Assembly: GCA_910583965.1 (NCBI GenBank)
Contig: CAJUAE010000006.1
Span: 1-37,084, forward strand
DNA from: an uncultured Lachnospiraceae bacterium
GTDB taxonomy: Bacteria > Bacillota > Clostridia > Lachnospirales > Lachnospiraceae
Direction of reading: 5' to 3'
DNA length: 37,084 nucleotides
The notes beneath the pieces were generated by a model. It saw only the letters and a list, made by a program, of their open reading frames with translations, did not search any database and was not told where the DNA came from. Below, piece after piece: positions 14,187-22,719 of the stretch (position 1 is its first letter; each line of letters opens with the position of its first letter). A program made the position numbers and the translations under genes.

Positions 14187-16271
14187 ATGGCAAAGTATTT
14201 GGTGATCGTTGAGTCACCCGCGAAAGTAAAGACAATTAAAAAATTTCTGGGTGCAAATTATGAGGTATTGGCGAGCAATGGTCATGTGCGCGATATGCCC
14301 AAAAGCCAGCTGGGATTTGATGCAGAAAATGATTACGAACCGAAATATATAACTATTCGTGGAAAAGGAGATATTTTAGCAAAGCTTCGCAGGGAAGTAA
14401 AGAAGGCTGATAAAGTTTATCTTGCAACTGACCCTGACCGTGAGGGGGAAGCAATCTCTTGGCATTTGTATATCGCTCTAAAATTGGAGGACAAAAAGGT
14501 ATATCGCATCACTTTTAATGAAATCACAAAGAATGCGGTAAAGGAATCCTTAAAAAATCCGAGGGAGATTGATATGAGCCTGGTCGATGCACAGCAAGCG
14601 CGACGTATGCTTGATAGAATGGTGGGATATCGAATTTCTCCACTTCTATGGGCAAAAATCAAGAGAGGTTTGAGTGCAGGAAGAGTACAATCGGTAGCGC
14701 TGCGTATTATCTGTGACAGAGAGGATGAGATTAATGCGTTTATTCCAGAAGAATACTGGACTTTGGAGGCTGCGTTAAAAATAAAAGGAGAGAAAAAATC
14801 CCTTATAGCAAAGTACCATGGGACAGGGGAGAAAAAAACGGAGATTTCTTCTAAGGAAGAAATGGATAAAATTTTAAAAGAATTGGAAGGGGCGCATTTT
14901 GCAGTTACAGATATAAAAAAAGGAGAGCGTGTCAAGAAAGCACCATTACCTTTTACAACGTCAACATTGCAGCAGGAGGCGAGCAAGACATTGAATTTCT
15001 CAACGCAGAAAACAATGCGCCTTGCGCAGCAACTCTATGAAGGTGTGGAACTGAAGGGACAGGGAACGGTCGGTATCATCACTTATTTGCGAACAGATTC
15101 GACTAGAGTTTCAGACGAGGCTGCTATTTCCTCCAAAGAATATATTGTCAAAAACTATGGAGATGCATATGCAGCAGAAACTGTGACAGAAAAGAAAAAA
15201 GATCAAAAAATACAAGATGCACATGAGGCAATACGTCCAACGGATATTAACAATACCCCTGCGGATTTAAAGGAGTCTTTAAGTCGCGATCAGTTTCGTC
15301 TGTATCAGCTTATTTGGAAACGCTTTACTGCAAGTCGGATGACACCCGCAAAGTTTGAGACAACTTCTGTAAAGATTGACGCAGGAGGACATCATTTTTC
15401 TGTGTCGGCATCTAAACTGCATTTTGATGGCTTTATGAGTGTTTATAAAGAAGCAGATGAAGAAAAAGCAGTGTCCAATACACTAGTGAAAGATATCACA
15501 AAAGAGACTTCGCTTTCTTTGGAGTCACTAGATCCCAAACAGCACTTTACACAACCGCCACCACACTATACAGAGGCGTCACTTGTAAGAGCGCTCGAGG
15601 AGCTTGGAATTGGACGTCCGAGTACCTATGCGCCGACAATCACTACAATTATGGCAAGGCGTTATGTGGTAAAAGAAGACAAAAATCTCTATGTTTCTGA
15701 GTTGGGGGAAGTTGTTAATAATATGATGAAAGACGCATTTCCATCAATTGTGGATGTAAATTTTACAGCCAATCTTGAAGCGTTGCTTGATAAGGTGGAA
15801 GATGGTGCAATTGGCTGGAAAACAGTTGTAGGAAATTTTTATCCCGATTTGGATGAGGCAGTGAAGAAAGCAGAGAAAGAGCTAGACGAGGTAGAAATTG
15901 CTGACGAAGTATCAGATGAGCTATGTGATGTGTGCGGCAGGAATATGGTTATTAAATATGGACCACACGGCAAGTTTCTTGCTTGCCCCGGATTTCCAGA
16001 ATGCAAAAACACAAAACCCTACTTTGAGAAAATTGGTGTACCCTGTCCAAAGTGTGGCAAGGAAGTCGTTATTAGAAAGACGAAAAAAGGCAGGAGATAT
16101 TATGGTTGTGAGGCCATACCAGAATGTGACTTTATGGTATGGCAAAAACCTTCTAAAGAAAGATGTGAGCGATGTGGCGGTATTATGCTGATTAAGGGAA
16201 ATAAGCTTGTTTGTGCAGAGGAACAATGTGGTTTTGTCAAAAAGATAGAGGATATTGATGTGGCGCCTTAG
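14187..16271 (+). CDS. topA: DNA topoisomerase I
   Basis: This 694-aa type IA topoisomerase has the N-terminal Toprim domain (LVIVESPAKVKTIKKFLG; acidic ATDPDREGEA), the catalytic tyrosine in GIITYLRTDS (Y300), and three C-terminal zinc ribbons (CDVCG...CPGFPEC, CPKCG...CEAIPEC, CERCG...CAEEQC). It relaxes negative supercoils. AGAGGTAACAGT precedes the ATG. In B. subtilis trmFO, xerC/codV and clpQY lie between topA and codY; here only a spacer with repeats separates them. Confidence 0.97.
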   Translation: MAKYLVIVESPAKVKTIKKFLGANYEVLASNGHVRDMPKSQLGFDAENDYEPKYITIRGKGDILAKLRREVKKADKVYLATDPDREGEAISWHLYIALKLEDKKVYRITFNEITKNAVKESLKNPREIDMSLVDAQQARRMLDRMVGYRISPLLWAKIKRGLSAGRVQSVALRIICDREDEINAFIPEEYWTLEAALKIKGEKKSLIAKYHGTGEKKTEISSKEEMDKILKELEGAHFAVTDIKKGERVKKAPLPFTTSTLQQEASKTLNFSTQKTMRLAQQLYEGVELKGQGTVGIITYLRTDSTRVSDEAAISSKEYIVKNYGDAYAAETVTEKKKDQKIQDAHEAIRPTDINNTPADLKESLSRDQFRLYQLIWKRFTASRMTPAKFETTSVKIDAGGHHFSVSASKLHFDGFMSVYKEADEEKAVSNTLVKDITKETSLSLESLDPKQHFTQPPPHYTEASLVRALEELGIGRPSTYAPTITTIMARRYVVKEDKNLYVSELGEVVNNMMKDAFPSIVDVNFTANLEALLDKVEDGAIGWKTVVGNFYPDLDEAVKKAEKELDEVEIADEVSDELCDVCGRNMVIKYGPHGKFLACPGFPECKNTKPYFEKIGVPCPKCGKEVVIRKTKKGRRYYGCEAIPECDFMVWQKPSKERCERCGGIMLIKGNKLVCAEEQCGFVKKIEDIDVAP

Positions 16272-16297
16272 CGGCATATTTCTTTGTATGGGGCTGC

Positions 16298-16342
16298 GTA
16301 TAAAAACTCTGGCATAAGTTTTTTATGCCAGAGTTTTTATAC
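16298..16342 (+). terminator. Long perfect hairpin terminator after topA
   Basis: The 20 bases 16298-16317 are exactly complementary to 16323-16342 around a 5-base loop. The stem ends in AT pairs with T5 in the 3' arm, and it is symmetrical enough to act in both directions. Confidence 0.8.
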
Positions 16343-16346
16343 ACAC

Positions 16347-16435
16347 GGGCACCCGTCATCAAACCGATTTATCGGTTCGCTGACGGGTGCCCGGCGCGCG
16401 AGTAGGAAAGATAAACCTTTCCTACTCGATTGCAC
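16347..16435 (+). repeat. Two-hairpin intergenic repeat, copy B
   Basis: The first stem is GGGCACCCGTCA (16347-16358) / TGACGGGTGCCC (16381-16392) with a nested AACCGAT/ATCGGTT (16362-16377). After GGCGCG comes a perfect 12-bp stem CGAGTAGGAAAG (16399-16410) / CTTTCCTACTCG (16417-16428), then TTGCAC. The second hairpin is shared with copy A at 9150-9178; the first differs in sequence but keeps the same nested shape. Confidence 0.7.
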
Positions 16436-16578
16436 ACAAATGCGGAGAGGAACTATGCTGCTAAAACTGGTAGTAAAGAGTATCTTTTCGTTCTGATTAT
16501 ATTTATACTTGTTATTGAAATAGTTTCAATATTTTTCATATTATAAAAATTAAAAGAAATAGTAAAGTATTATTGAAT

Positions 16579-16622
16579 TATTGTCTGAAACTATTGAAAA
16601 ATAAAGATACGTATGTTAAAAT
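16579..16622 (+). promoter_or_regulatory. codY promoter with weak CodY-like site
   Basis: TTGAAA (16594-16599), a 17-bp spacer and TAAAAT (16617-16622). Directly before it, 16579-16593 matches the CodY box AATTTTCWGAAAATT at 11 of 15 positions, which might allow autoregulation. Another possible promoter is TTGAAA (16515-16520) with TATTAT 18 bases later. Confidence 0.4.
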
Positions 16623-16705
16623 TTTAGTATCAATAGGGCTTATTTACGGAGAAATTGCAGAAGTTCATGTTAGCTGCAGACAATAAAGGGACTTGGAGGT
16701 TTGCT

Positions 16706-17491
16706 ATGGGTAGTGTACAATTGTTAGATAAAACAAGAAAAATAGGAAAACTTTTACACAATAATAATTCTAGTAAAGTGGTTTTTAATGATATCTGCAA
16801 GGTAATCCGGGATATTGTGGATTCTAATGTGTTAGTGATCAGCAAAAAAGGCAAAGTATTAGGTATTGGAAACTGCGAGGGCGTAGACGAATTAAAAGAG
16901 CTTGTAGAGGATAATGTGGGGGGATTTATTGACCCTATGTTAAATGAAAGACTTCTGGGAGTGCTTTCCACAAAGGAAAATGTAAATCTTGCAACATTGG
17001 GTTTTGAGAGTGAGGATATTCGCAAATATCAGGCAGTCATCACACCGATTGAGATTGCAGGGGAGCGTCTGGGAACTTTATTTATATACAAGTGCAATGA
17101 GCAGTATGACATTGATGATATTATTTTGTGTGAGTATGGTGTAACTGTAGTTGGACTTGAGATGCTTCGTGCTGTGAGCGAGGAGAATGCGGAGGAGAGC
17201 CGCAAGATTGCAGTTGTGAAATCTGCAATTTCCACATTATCTTTTTCTGAAATGGAAGCGATTACGCATATCTTTGATGAGCTGAATGGCACAGAGGGGA
17301 TTTTGGTTGCCAGCAAGATTGCAGACCGTGTGGGTATTACAAGAAGTGTCATTGTAAATGCACTGCGCAAGTTTGAGAGCGCAGGTGTGATTGAGTCACG
17401 TTCTTCCGGTATGAAAGGGACATATATCAAAGTGCTCAATGATGTTGTGTTTGAGGAAGTAGAAGCGTTAAAACGACAACTAAACAAATAA
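16706..17491 (+). CDS. codY: GTP- and branched-chain-amino-acid-sensing regulator CodY
   Basis: This 261-aa protein has the N-terminal GAF-type sensor (LLDKTRKIGKLLH onward) and the very conserved C-terminal winged helix ASKIADRVGITRSVIVNAL, ESAGVIESRSSGMKGTYIKVL. CodY represses many genes in rich conditions when bound to isoleucine/leucine/valine and GTP. A TTG at 16655 extends the frame, but GGAGGT (16695-16700) sits 5 bases before the ATG at 16706, and the length then equals the usual 259-261 aa. It is followed by a terminator and the flgB promoter, which has a CodY-like box. Confidence 0.96.
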   Translation: MGSVQLLDKTRKIGKLLHNNNSSKVVFNDICKVIRDIVDSNVLVISKKGKVLGIGNCEGVDELKELVEDNVGGFIDPMLNERLLGVLSTKENVNLATLGFESEDIRKYQAVITPIEIAGERLGTLFIYKCNEQYDIDDIILCEYGVTVVGLEMLRAVSEENAEESRKIAVVKSAISTLSFSEMEAITHIFDELNGTEGILVASKIADRVGITRSVIVNALRKFESAGVIESRSSGMKGTYIKVLNDVVFEEVEALKRQLNK

Positions 17492-17536
17492 TCATTTAAA
17501 ATTGCAGAAATAATTTAAATTGTATCAACATAATAT

Positions 17537-17585
17537 AAAAAAGACTTATCTTACGTATTTATCAGGAAAAGATAGGTCTTTTTTT
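17537..17585 (+). terminator. codY terminator
   Basis: A 16-bp stem pairs 17537-17552 with 17569-17584 (one G-U pair), ending in seven T. It separates codY from the flagellar transcript. Confidence 0.85.
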
Positions 17586-17665
17586 AATTTTAAGATTAAA
17601 ATAATGAATTTACATAATGAAACAAAACAAATTCACATAATATTGCAAAATAATAAAAAAAATAC

Positions 17666-17693
17666 TTGAAATATTCTGAAAATAATCTATAAT
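17666..17693 (+). promoter_or_regulatory. Promoter of the flagellar cluster with CodY box
   Basis: TTGAAA (17666-17671), a 16-bp spacer and TATAAT (17688-17693) lie about 85 bases before flgB. The sequence 17670-17684, AATATTCTGAAAATA, matches the CodY consensus at 13 of 15 positions and covers the -35 end and the spacer, where binding would block RNA polymerase. CodY repression of fla/che is known in B. subtilis. Confidence 0.62.
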
Positions 17694-17779
17694 AGAGTAA
17701 GAAAGACGATATATTATGTAAATCCATTTAAAGGGTAATTGGTTTACATAGAATTAGAATATAAAAAGGAGGAGTAAAG

Positions 17780-18172
17780 ATGTTAAACAACTCAGGTGTA
17801 TTTGACTACATTAATGTTTTGGGAACTTCACTGGATGCAGCTTCAACAAGAAACGATATTATCAATCATAATATTGCAAATGTGAATACTCCCAACTATA
17901 AGAGAAAAGATATTCGCTTTGAGACAGAACTAAAGCATGCATTTGCAAGAGCAACCCAAGACTCTGTAGATGCGAGAGTAAAAAACCTAGATTTGGAGGC
18001 GCTGACCCCAGAAATTTACACAGATTATGCAGATTTATCATTCCGATATGATGGAAATAATGTGGATATCAACAATGAGAATGCGATTCTGGCAAAAAAT
18101 CAGATTAAATACAATGGTATGATGGAACTGTTGAATAAGAATTTTTCGCAGTTGAAATCAGTGACGAAATAG
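17780..18172 (+). CDS. flgB: Flagellar proximal rod protein FlgB
   Basis: This 130-aa rod protein has the N-terminal family motif LDAASTRNDIINHNIANVNT with PNYKR, and a helical C-terminus, the usual size of FlgB. It forms part of the proximal rod of the basal body and is exported by the flagellar type III apparatus, so no signal peptide is expected. AAAGGAGGAG precedes the ATG. It is the first gene of the flagellar cluster, with flgC 11 bases downstream. Confidence 0.95.
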   Translation: MLNNSGVFDYINVLGTSLDAASTRNDIINHNIANVNTPNYKRKDIRFETELKHAFARATQDSVDARVKNLDLEALTPEIYTDYADLSFRYDGNNVDINNENAILAKNQIKYNGMMELLNKNFSQLKSVTK

Positions 18173-18183
18173 GAGGTAGTTAA

Positions 18184-18678
18184 ATGGGAATCTTTGATTC
18201 GTTTGATATCAGTGCTTCAGGAATGTCTGCTGAGAGATACCGTATGGATATTATCTCACAGAATATGGCGAATGCACATTCGACAAGGACAGAAGATGGT
18301 ACACCATATGTGAGAAAAGTGGTTACCTTCCAAGAAAAGACAGATACAAAGAACAGGAAGTTTTCACATATGTTGGACACTGCTTTTAGCAATCTAAGTG
18401 GCAGACCACTTGGAGCTACGAATTCAGCAGAACTGACGAGCCCAGGAACAGGGGTAAAAGTGGGGGGACTGTATGAGGATACATGGACGGAAGATGTGAT
18501 GGCTTACGATCCAGAGCATCCAGATGCAGATGAGAACGGATATGTACATTATCCAAATGTAAATGTTATTACAGAGATGACAAATATGATTGACGCAAGT
18601 AGGGGTTATGAAGCGAACCAAGCGGCTTTTGAAGCGACAAAGGCAATGGCAAGCAAAGGGTTACAAATGAATTTCTAA
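18184..18678 (+). CDS. flgC: Flagellar proximal rod protein FlgC
   Basis: This 164-aa protein starts with the rod signature FDISASGMSAERYRMDIISQ and NMANAHSTRT, and ends in the C-terminal rod/hook helix (VITEMTNMIDASRGYEANQ). It forms the proximal rod together with FlgB and FlgF. AGGAGG precedes the ATG, and the gene follows flgB directly. Confidence 0.95.
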   Translation: MGIFDSFDISASGMSAERYRMDIISQNMANAHSTRTEDGTPYVRKVVTFQEKTDTKNRKFSHMLDTAFSNLSGRPLGATNSAELTSPGTGVKVGGLYEDTWTEDVMAYDPEHPDADENGYVHYPNVNVITEMTNMIDASRGYEANQAAFEATKAMASKGLQMNF

Positions 18679-18706
18679 GGATTTATTGTTAAGGAGAGTA
18701 TAATCT

Positions 18707-18744
18707 TGATTAAACGCTCGCGAAAGTGGGTGAATGGGAGTTAG
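18707..18744 (+). repeat. Hairpin + ATGGGAGTTAG repeat, copy 2, before fliE
   Basis: TGATT (18707-18711), the hairpin GCTCGC-GAAA-GTGGGT (18716-18731, pairing through G-U wobbles and with a GNRA-type loop), then ATGGGAGTTAG (18734-18744). It lies in the 78-base flgC-fliE gap, directly before the fliE ribosome site, so an effect on fliE translation or mRNA processing is possible. Copy 1 is at 17-55. Confidence 0.55.
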
Positions 18745-18756
18745 GGGGAAAGAACA

Positions 18757-19092
18757 ATGACAATAACAGCGGCGAAGGATATTAATGATCTGTACAAGGT
18801 TAGTTCGGATACAGCAAAAAATGCCTTGTATGGTACAAACACTGAAAATGAGGGGACAAAGAGCAACTTGTTTGGTTCGTTTTTAGATGCGGCAGTGAGC
18901 AACATCAATAATACAAACGAACTGTTATCAAATCAGGAGAATGAGGTGCTAAAGTGGTCAATGGGAATCTCAGAGAACACACATGATTTGACAATTGCAG
19001 TCGGAAAGGCACAGACAGCACTCGATTATACAGTTGCACTCCGCGATAAGCTTTTGGAAGCATATAAGGAGATCATGCAGATTCAAATCTAA
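18757..19092 (+). CDS. fliE: Flagellar hook-basal body protein FliE
   Basis: This 111-aa protein is the right size for FliE and ends with the family motif VGKAQTALDYTVALRDKLLEAYKEIMQIQI. FliE joins the MS ring (FliF) to the rod. AGGGGGAAAG precedes the ATG. An unusual structured repeat sits in its leader. Confidence 0.94.
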   Translation: MTITAAKDINDLYKVSSDTAKNALYGTNTENEGTKSNLFGSFLDAAVSNINNTNELLSNQENEVLKWSMGISENTHDLTIAVGKAQTALDYTVALRDKLLEAYKEIMQIQI

Positions 19093-19159
19093 TGAGTTGG
19101 TTGTGATGGATTACCGGTAAAGGATTACAGGGGAATTTTGGGAGAAGGAGACACTTGAC

Positions 19160-20773
19160 ATGGTTGACAAGGTATTAGATTTTGGGAAAAAGCTATTAGA
19201 GCGAATCAAAGAATGGTGGAATAAATTTCAGCCAAAGCAGAAAACACTGATTATTGGAATTGGAGTAGTAATTTTGCTTGCCATCACAATATTGGTGGTA
19301 GTGTTTACAAGAAAACAGTATGTAAATATTGTGAATGCAGAGTCCACGAAAGAGGCGGCAGCAGTCAAGGAATTGTTGGAAGGACAAGGGCTTGACTATA
19401 AAGTTTCGTCAGATGGTCTACACTTTGACATTGTGAGCACACAGCAGTCAGATGCAAACTTATTACTTGGTTCTAACAACATTCCAACAGCAGGATACAC
19501 AATTGATGATGTGCTTAATGGAAGTTTTTCTACAACAGAGGCCGACAAGCAAAAACGGTATAAACTTTTTATCGAGGGACAAATTGAAGAAGATGTGGCA
19601 AGCTTAAAGGCCGTTAAGACAGCTTCTTGTCAGTTGACCATTCCTGATGATAACGGTACACTTATTGCACAAAATCGTGAAACTTATGCAAGTGTTCTTT
19701 TAGATTTCAATGAAGGCATTCCTTTTGATGAGGAGAATGCGGCAGCCGTTGCAAGATATATTGCAACAGCACTCGGAAATCCGACAACAGACAATGTGAC
19801 CATCACAGATGTAAATGGAAAGATTTGGTTTCCGATAGAGCAAAGCTATTCTACAATTGAAAAAGCTGATAATATGATGATGCTCAAACAGGAAGCAGAG
19901 AGTCTAATTAAAAATGAAGTTCGACAGGTACTTTTAGGAACAAATGAGTTCAATCAGATTGAAGTGGGAACTAATATTGCGATGGATTTTTCACAGAAGG
20001 AAATCACACAGCACAATTATTCAACACCAGATGACGAACATGATCAAGGGTTACTGGCACACGAGGAAGTATATCAGTCGAATGCGACAGATGGTCTGAG
20101 TGGAGTACCTGGAACAGATTCCAATTCAGAGACAGACTATATGATTGATGAGTCGTCAGGAACTAGAAATAGTACATATGAGCGAAAGAGTGATTATCTT
20201 CCAAATGAGGAGATTATCAAGACAACAGAAGCTACAGGAAAAATTGTGTATAATGACAGTTCTATCTCTGTAGCAGCAGTAAGATACCGTGTTGTTCGAG
20301 AGGAAGATGTACGTCTTCAAGGATTTTTAGATGGTATTTCATGGGAAGAATATAAACTTGCAAACAGTGGCAAGACGAAGCTTGAGATCGATGAAGACTT
20401 AGTTGGTATGGTAGCAAATGCAACAGGTATACCAACAAAAAATGTAAGCTTTGTGGCATACGAAGAGATCCAGTTTATCGATACAATACAGTCTTCAATA
20501 GAGCTCAAAGATATTGTACAGATTGTGTTGATTGTAATTATTCTTACACTTTTGGCATTTGTGGTAATTATGAGCCTGAGAACCAGAAGGGAAGTGGAAG
20601 AAGAGGAAGAACTTGCAGTGGAGGATTTGCTTCAGTCGCATGTGGATGAACTTGAGGGCATTGAGACAGAACAGAAATCTGAAGCGAGAAAACTAATAGA
20701 AAACTTTGTTGAGGAAAATCCAGAAGCAGTTGCTACACTTTTAAGAAACTGGCTTGATGAGGATTGGGGGTAA
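19160..20773 (+). CDS. fliF: Flagellar MS-ring protein FliF
   Basis: This 537-aa membrane protein has two membrane segments, near 28-48 and near 452-474, bracketing the secretin/PilJ-like ring-building domain (VKELLEGQGLDYKVS, ASVLLDF region). The acidic C-terminal tail (NFVEENPEAVATLLRNWL) is the FliG-binding motif. It forms the MS ring on which motor and rod are built. GAAGGAG precedes the ATG. fliG starts 6 bases after the stop codon. Confidence 0.96.
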   Translation: MVDKVLDFGKKLLERIKEWWNKFQPKQKTLIIGIGVVILLAITILVVVFTRKQYVNIVNAESTKEAAAVKELLEGQGLDYKVSSDGLHFDIVSTQQSDANLLLGSNNIPTAGYTIDDVLNGSFSTTEADKQKRYKLFIEGQIEEDVASLKAVKTASCQLTIPDDNGTLIAQNRETYASVLLDFNEGIPFDEENAAAVARYIATALGNPTTDNVTITDVNGKIWFPIEQSYSTIEKADNMMMLKQEAESLIKNEVRQVLLGTNEFNQIEVGTNIAMDFSQKEITQHNYSTPDDEHDQGLLAHEEVYQSNATDGLSGVPGTDSNSETDYMIDESSGTRNSTYERKSDYLPNEEIIKTTEATGKIVYNDSSISVAAVRYRVVREEDVRLQGFLDGISWEEYKLANSGKTKLEIDEDLVGMVANATGIPTKNVSFVAYEEIQFIDTIQSSIELKDIVQIVLIVIILTLLAFVVIMSLRTRREVEEEEELAVEDLLQSHVDELEGIETEQKSEARKLIENFVEENPEAVATLLRNWLDEDWG

Positions 20774-20779
20774 CCAGTA

Positions 20780-21790
20780 ATGGCTAGTAATGAAGAGTTA
20801 AAGGGAATACAGAAGGCGGCAATCTTATTGATTGCCCTCGGACCTGAGAAATCTTCCCTGATATTTAAACATTTAAAGGAAGAAGAAATCGAGGACCTGA
20901 CACTTGAGATTGCGAATACCAAGAGCGTTACACCACAAGTAAAAGAGAAGGTAATCAATGAGTTTTACGAAGTATGTCTAGCGCAACAATATATTGCAGA
21001 GGGCGGTATTAGCTATGCGAAAGAACTTTTGGAGAAAGCGCTTGGCGCTGACAAAGCAATGGATGTGATTGGCAAGTTGACAGCATCATTGCAAGTAAAA
21101 CCTTTCGAGTTTGTCAAGAAAACGGATGCATCTCAGCTGTTGAACTTTATACAGGATGAGCATCCGCAGACCATCGCACTGATTCTCTCTTATTTGTCCG
21201 CAGGACAGGCGGCTACAATTCTCGGTGCATTAGTACCTGAAAAGCAGGCGGAGGTGGCGAGACGTATCGCTACGATGGACAGAACAAGTCCAGACGTAAT
21301 TAAGGAAGTCGAGCGTGTACTAGAATCAAAGCTTTCTTCTCTAGTAAATCAGGATTACACCATTATCGGTGGTGTGGACGCTGTAGTAGATATTTTGAAC
21401 ACAGTAGACAGAGGAACAGAAAAACATATTATGGAGACATTGGAAGTGGAAGAACCAGAACTCGCAGACGAGATCAGAAAGAAAATGTTCGTATTCGAGG
21501 ATATCTTACTGCTCGATGACCGTGCGATTCAGCGTGTGCTTAGAGATGTTGATAACAATGATCTTGCCATTGCATGTAAAGGTTCGACAGAGGAAGTGCA
21601 GAATGCGATTTTCAACAATATGTCAAAACGTCTTGCTGAGATGATTAAGGAAGATATGGAATTTATGGGTCCTATCAGAATGAAGGATGTTGAGGAAGCA
21701 CAGCAGAAGATTGTAAACATTATTAGAAAACTTGAAGATTCTGCGGAGATCGTTATTTCTAGAGGTGGAGGTGACGAAATCGTTGTCTAA
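20780..21790 (+). CDS. fliG: Flagellar motor switch protein FliG
   Basis: This 336-aa protein has the FliG N-terminal domain (GIQKAAILLIALGPEKS), the middle EHPQTIALILSYL motif, and the C-terminal torque domain (MFVFEDILLLDDRAIQRVLRDV, with the charged helix KGSTEEVQNAIFNNMS). It connects FliF to FliM and interacts with MotA. GGGGGT precedes the ATG. The end overlaps fliH. Confidence 0.97.
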   Translation: MASNEELKGIQKAAILLIALGPEKSSLIFKHLKEEEIEDLTLEIANTKSVTPQVKEKVINEFYEVCLAQQYIAEGGISYAKELLEKALGADKAMDVIGKLTASLQVKPFEFVKKTDASQLLNFIQDEHPQTIALILSYLSAGQAATILGALVPEKQAEVARRIATMDRTSPDVIKEVERVLESKLSSLVNQDYTIIGGVDAVVDILNTVDRGTEKHIMETLEVEEPELADEIRKKMFVFEDILLLDDRAIQRVLRDVDNNDLAIACKGSTEEVQNAIFNNMSKRLAEMIKEDMEFMGPIRMKDVEEAQQKIVNIIRKLEDSAEIVISRGGGDEIVV

Positions 21791-22706
21791 TGGTGGCGTA
21801 TTAAAATCGGGTTGGGTCATGGTAGACCCAGCAAATACAAGAATTATCGATTCTAATGCAAGGGCAGAGGCAAGACTGCGAGAACTTGCAATTGAGTTAG
21901 CAAGAGAATGCGGTGAGGAACCAGATTTTGCAGATGGATTTACAGAAGGTATCAGTGCAGTTGAAGTATCACAATTGATTCGCGATGGTGAGGAGAATGT
22001 CTTTGGAGGTGGTTTTGCCTCAGATGAAAGTGGATTTTCAGAGGAAATTGCACCACCACAGCCTTCTAGTCAGATGCAGGAGGAGTTGATTGCAGATGCG
22101 CAAGCGCAGATAGAACAAATGCGCGAGGAAGCACTTGCAGAGATTGAGCAAGCAAAAGTTCAGATGATGGAGGAAGCGCGAAGCCAAGGATATCAGGAAG
22201 GTTTTGAACAGGGGCAGAATGATGGTTTTGCACAGGGACATCGAGACGGACTCAACAGTGTCGCAGCGGAACGAGAACAGGTTCAGATAGAAGCTGAGCA
22301 GAAAATAGCAGCGATTGAGGAAGAATATCAACAAAAGATTAAAGAGTTGGAACCAGTTTTTATTGATACTTTGACAGGAATTTATGAGCATATTTTTCAT
22401 GTGAGTCTTAAAAATTCCAGAGAGTTAATTGTATATTTGATTCAAAATACAATGCGCAATATTGAGACAGGTAGCACATATCTGATTCATGTATCAAAAG
22501 AAGATTATCCTTTTGCAAGTATGCAGAAAAAGGAGTTAATCAAAGGAACCAATATTGCAATTGAGAACGTAGAACTTCTTGAGGATGTCACACTTGGAAA
22601 AAATGAGTGTATGATAGAGACAGGAAATGGTGTGTTTGATTGTAGTCTTGGAACACAGTTAGAAGCACTCAACGAAGAACTAAGACTTCTGTCATATGAA
22701 CCATAA
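21783..22706 (+). CDS. fliH: Flagellar export assembly protein FliH
   Basis: This 307-aa FliH has a central GxxxG-like region (GYQEGFEQGQNDGFAQGHRDG) flanked by long coiled coils and a C-terminal FliI-regulating domain. It forms the peripheral stalk that docks the FliI ATPase on the export gate. The start is ambiguous. TTG 21783 is 8 bases after GGAGGTGA and gives an N-terminus of FliH type (SNGGVLKSG). GTG 21771 is an alternative that would sit on the ribosome site. It overlaps fliG by 8 bases. Confidence 0.88.
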   Translation: MSNGGVLKSGWVMVDPANTRIIDSNARAEARLRELAIELARECGEEPDFADGFTEGISAVEVSQLIRDGEENVFGGGFASDESGFSEEIAPPQPSSQMQEELIADAQAQIEQMREEALAEIEQAKVQMMEEARSQGYQEGFEQGQNDGFAQGHRDGLNSVAAEREQVQIEAEQKIAAIEEEYQQKIKELEPVFIDTLTGIYEHIFHVSLKNSRELIVYLIQNTMRNIETGSTYLIHVSKEDYPFASMQKKELIKGTNIAIENVELLEDVTLGKNECMIETGNGVFDCSLGTQLEALNEELRLLSYEP

Positions 22707-22719
22707 AAGGGGATGAAAC

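Larger units (their letters stand above)
16272..16705. other. Intergenic region topA-codY, repeats and promoter, no gene
   Basis: This 434-base spacer holds a strong terminator (16298-16342), repeat copy B (16347-16435), an AT-rich dyad TTGAAATAGTTTCAA (16515-16529) and a likely codY promoter. A 70-codon open frame across the repeat (16284-16496) is a by-product of the repeat and not a convincing gene. Confidence 0.6.

Noticed and set aside
16284..16496. 70-codon open frame after topA
   Set aside because: It runs across a terminator and the hairpin repeat, has no ribosome site and no protein-like pattern.
18686..18704. Promoter before fliE (TTGTTA and TATAAT)
   Set aside because: The two boxes are only 7 bases apart and no better -35 is found; fliE is probably read through from flgB.
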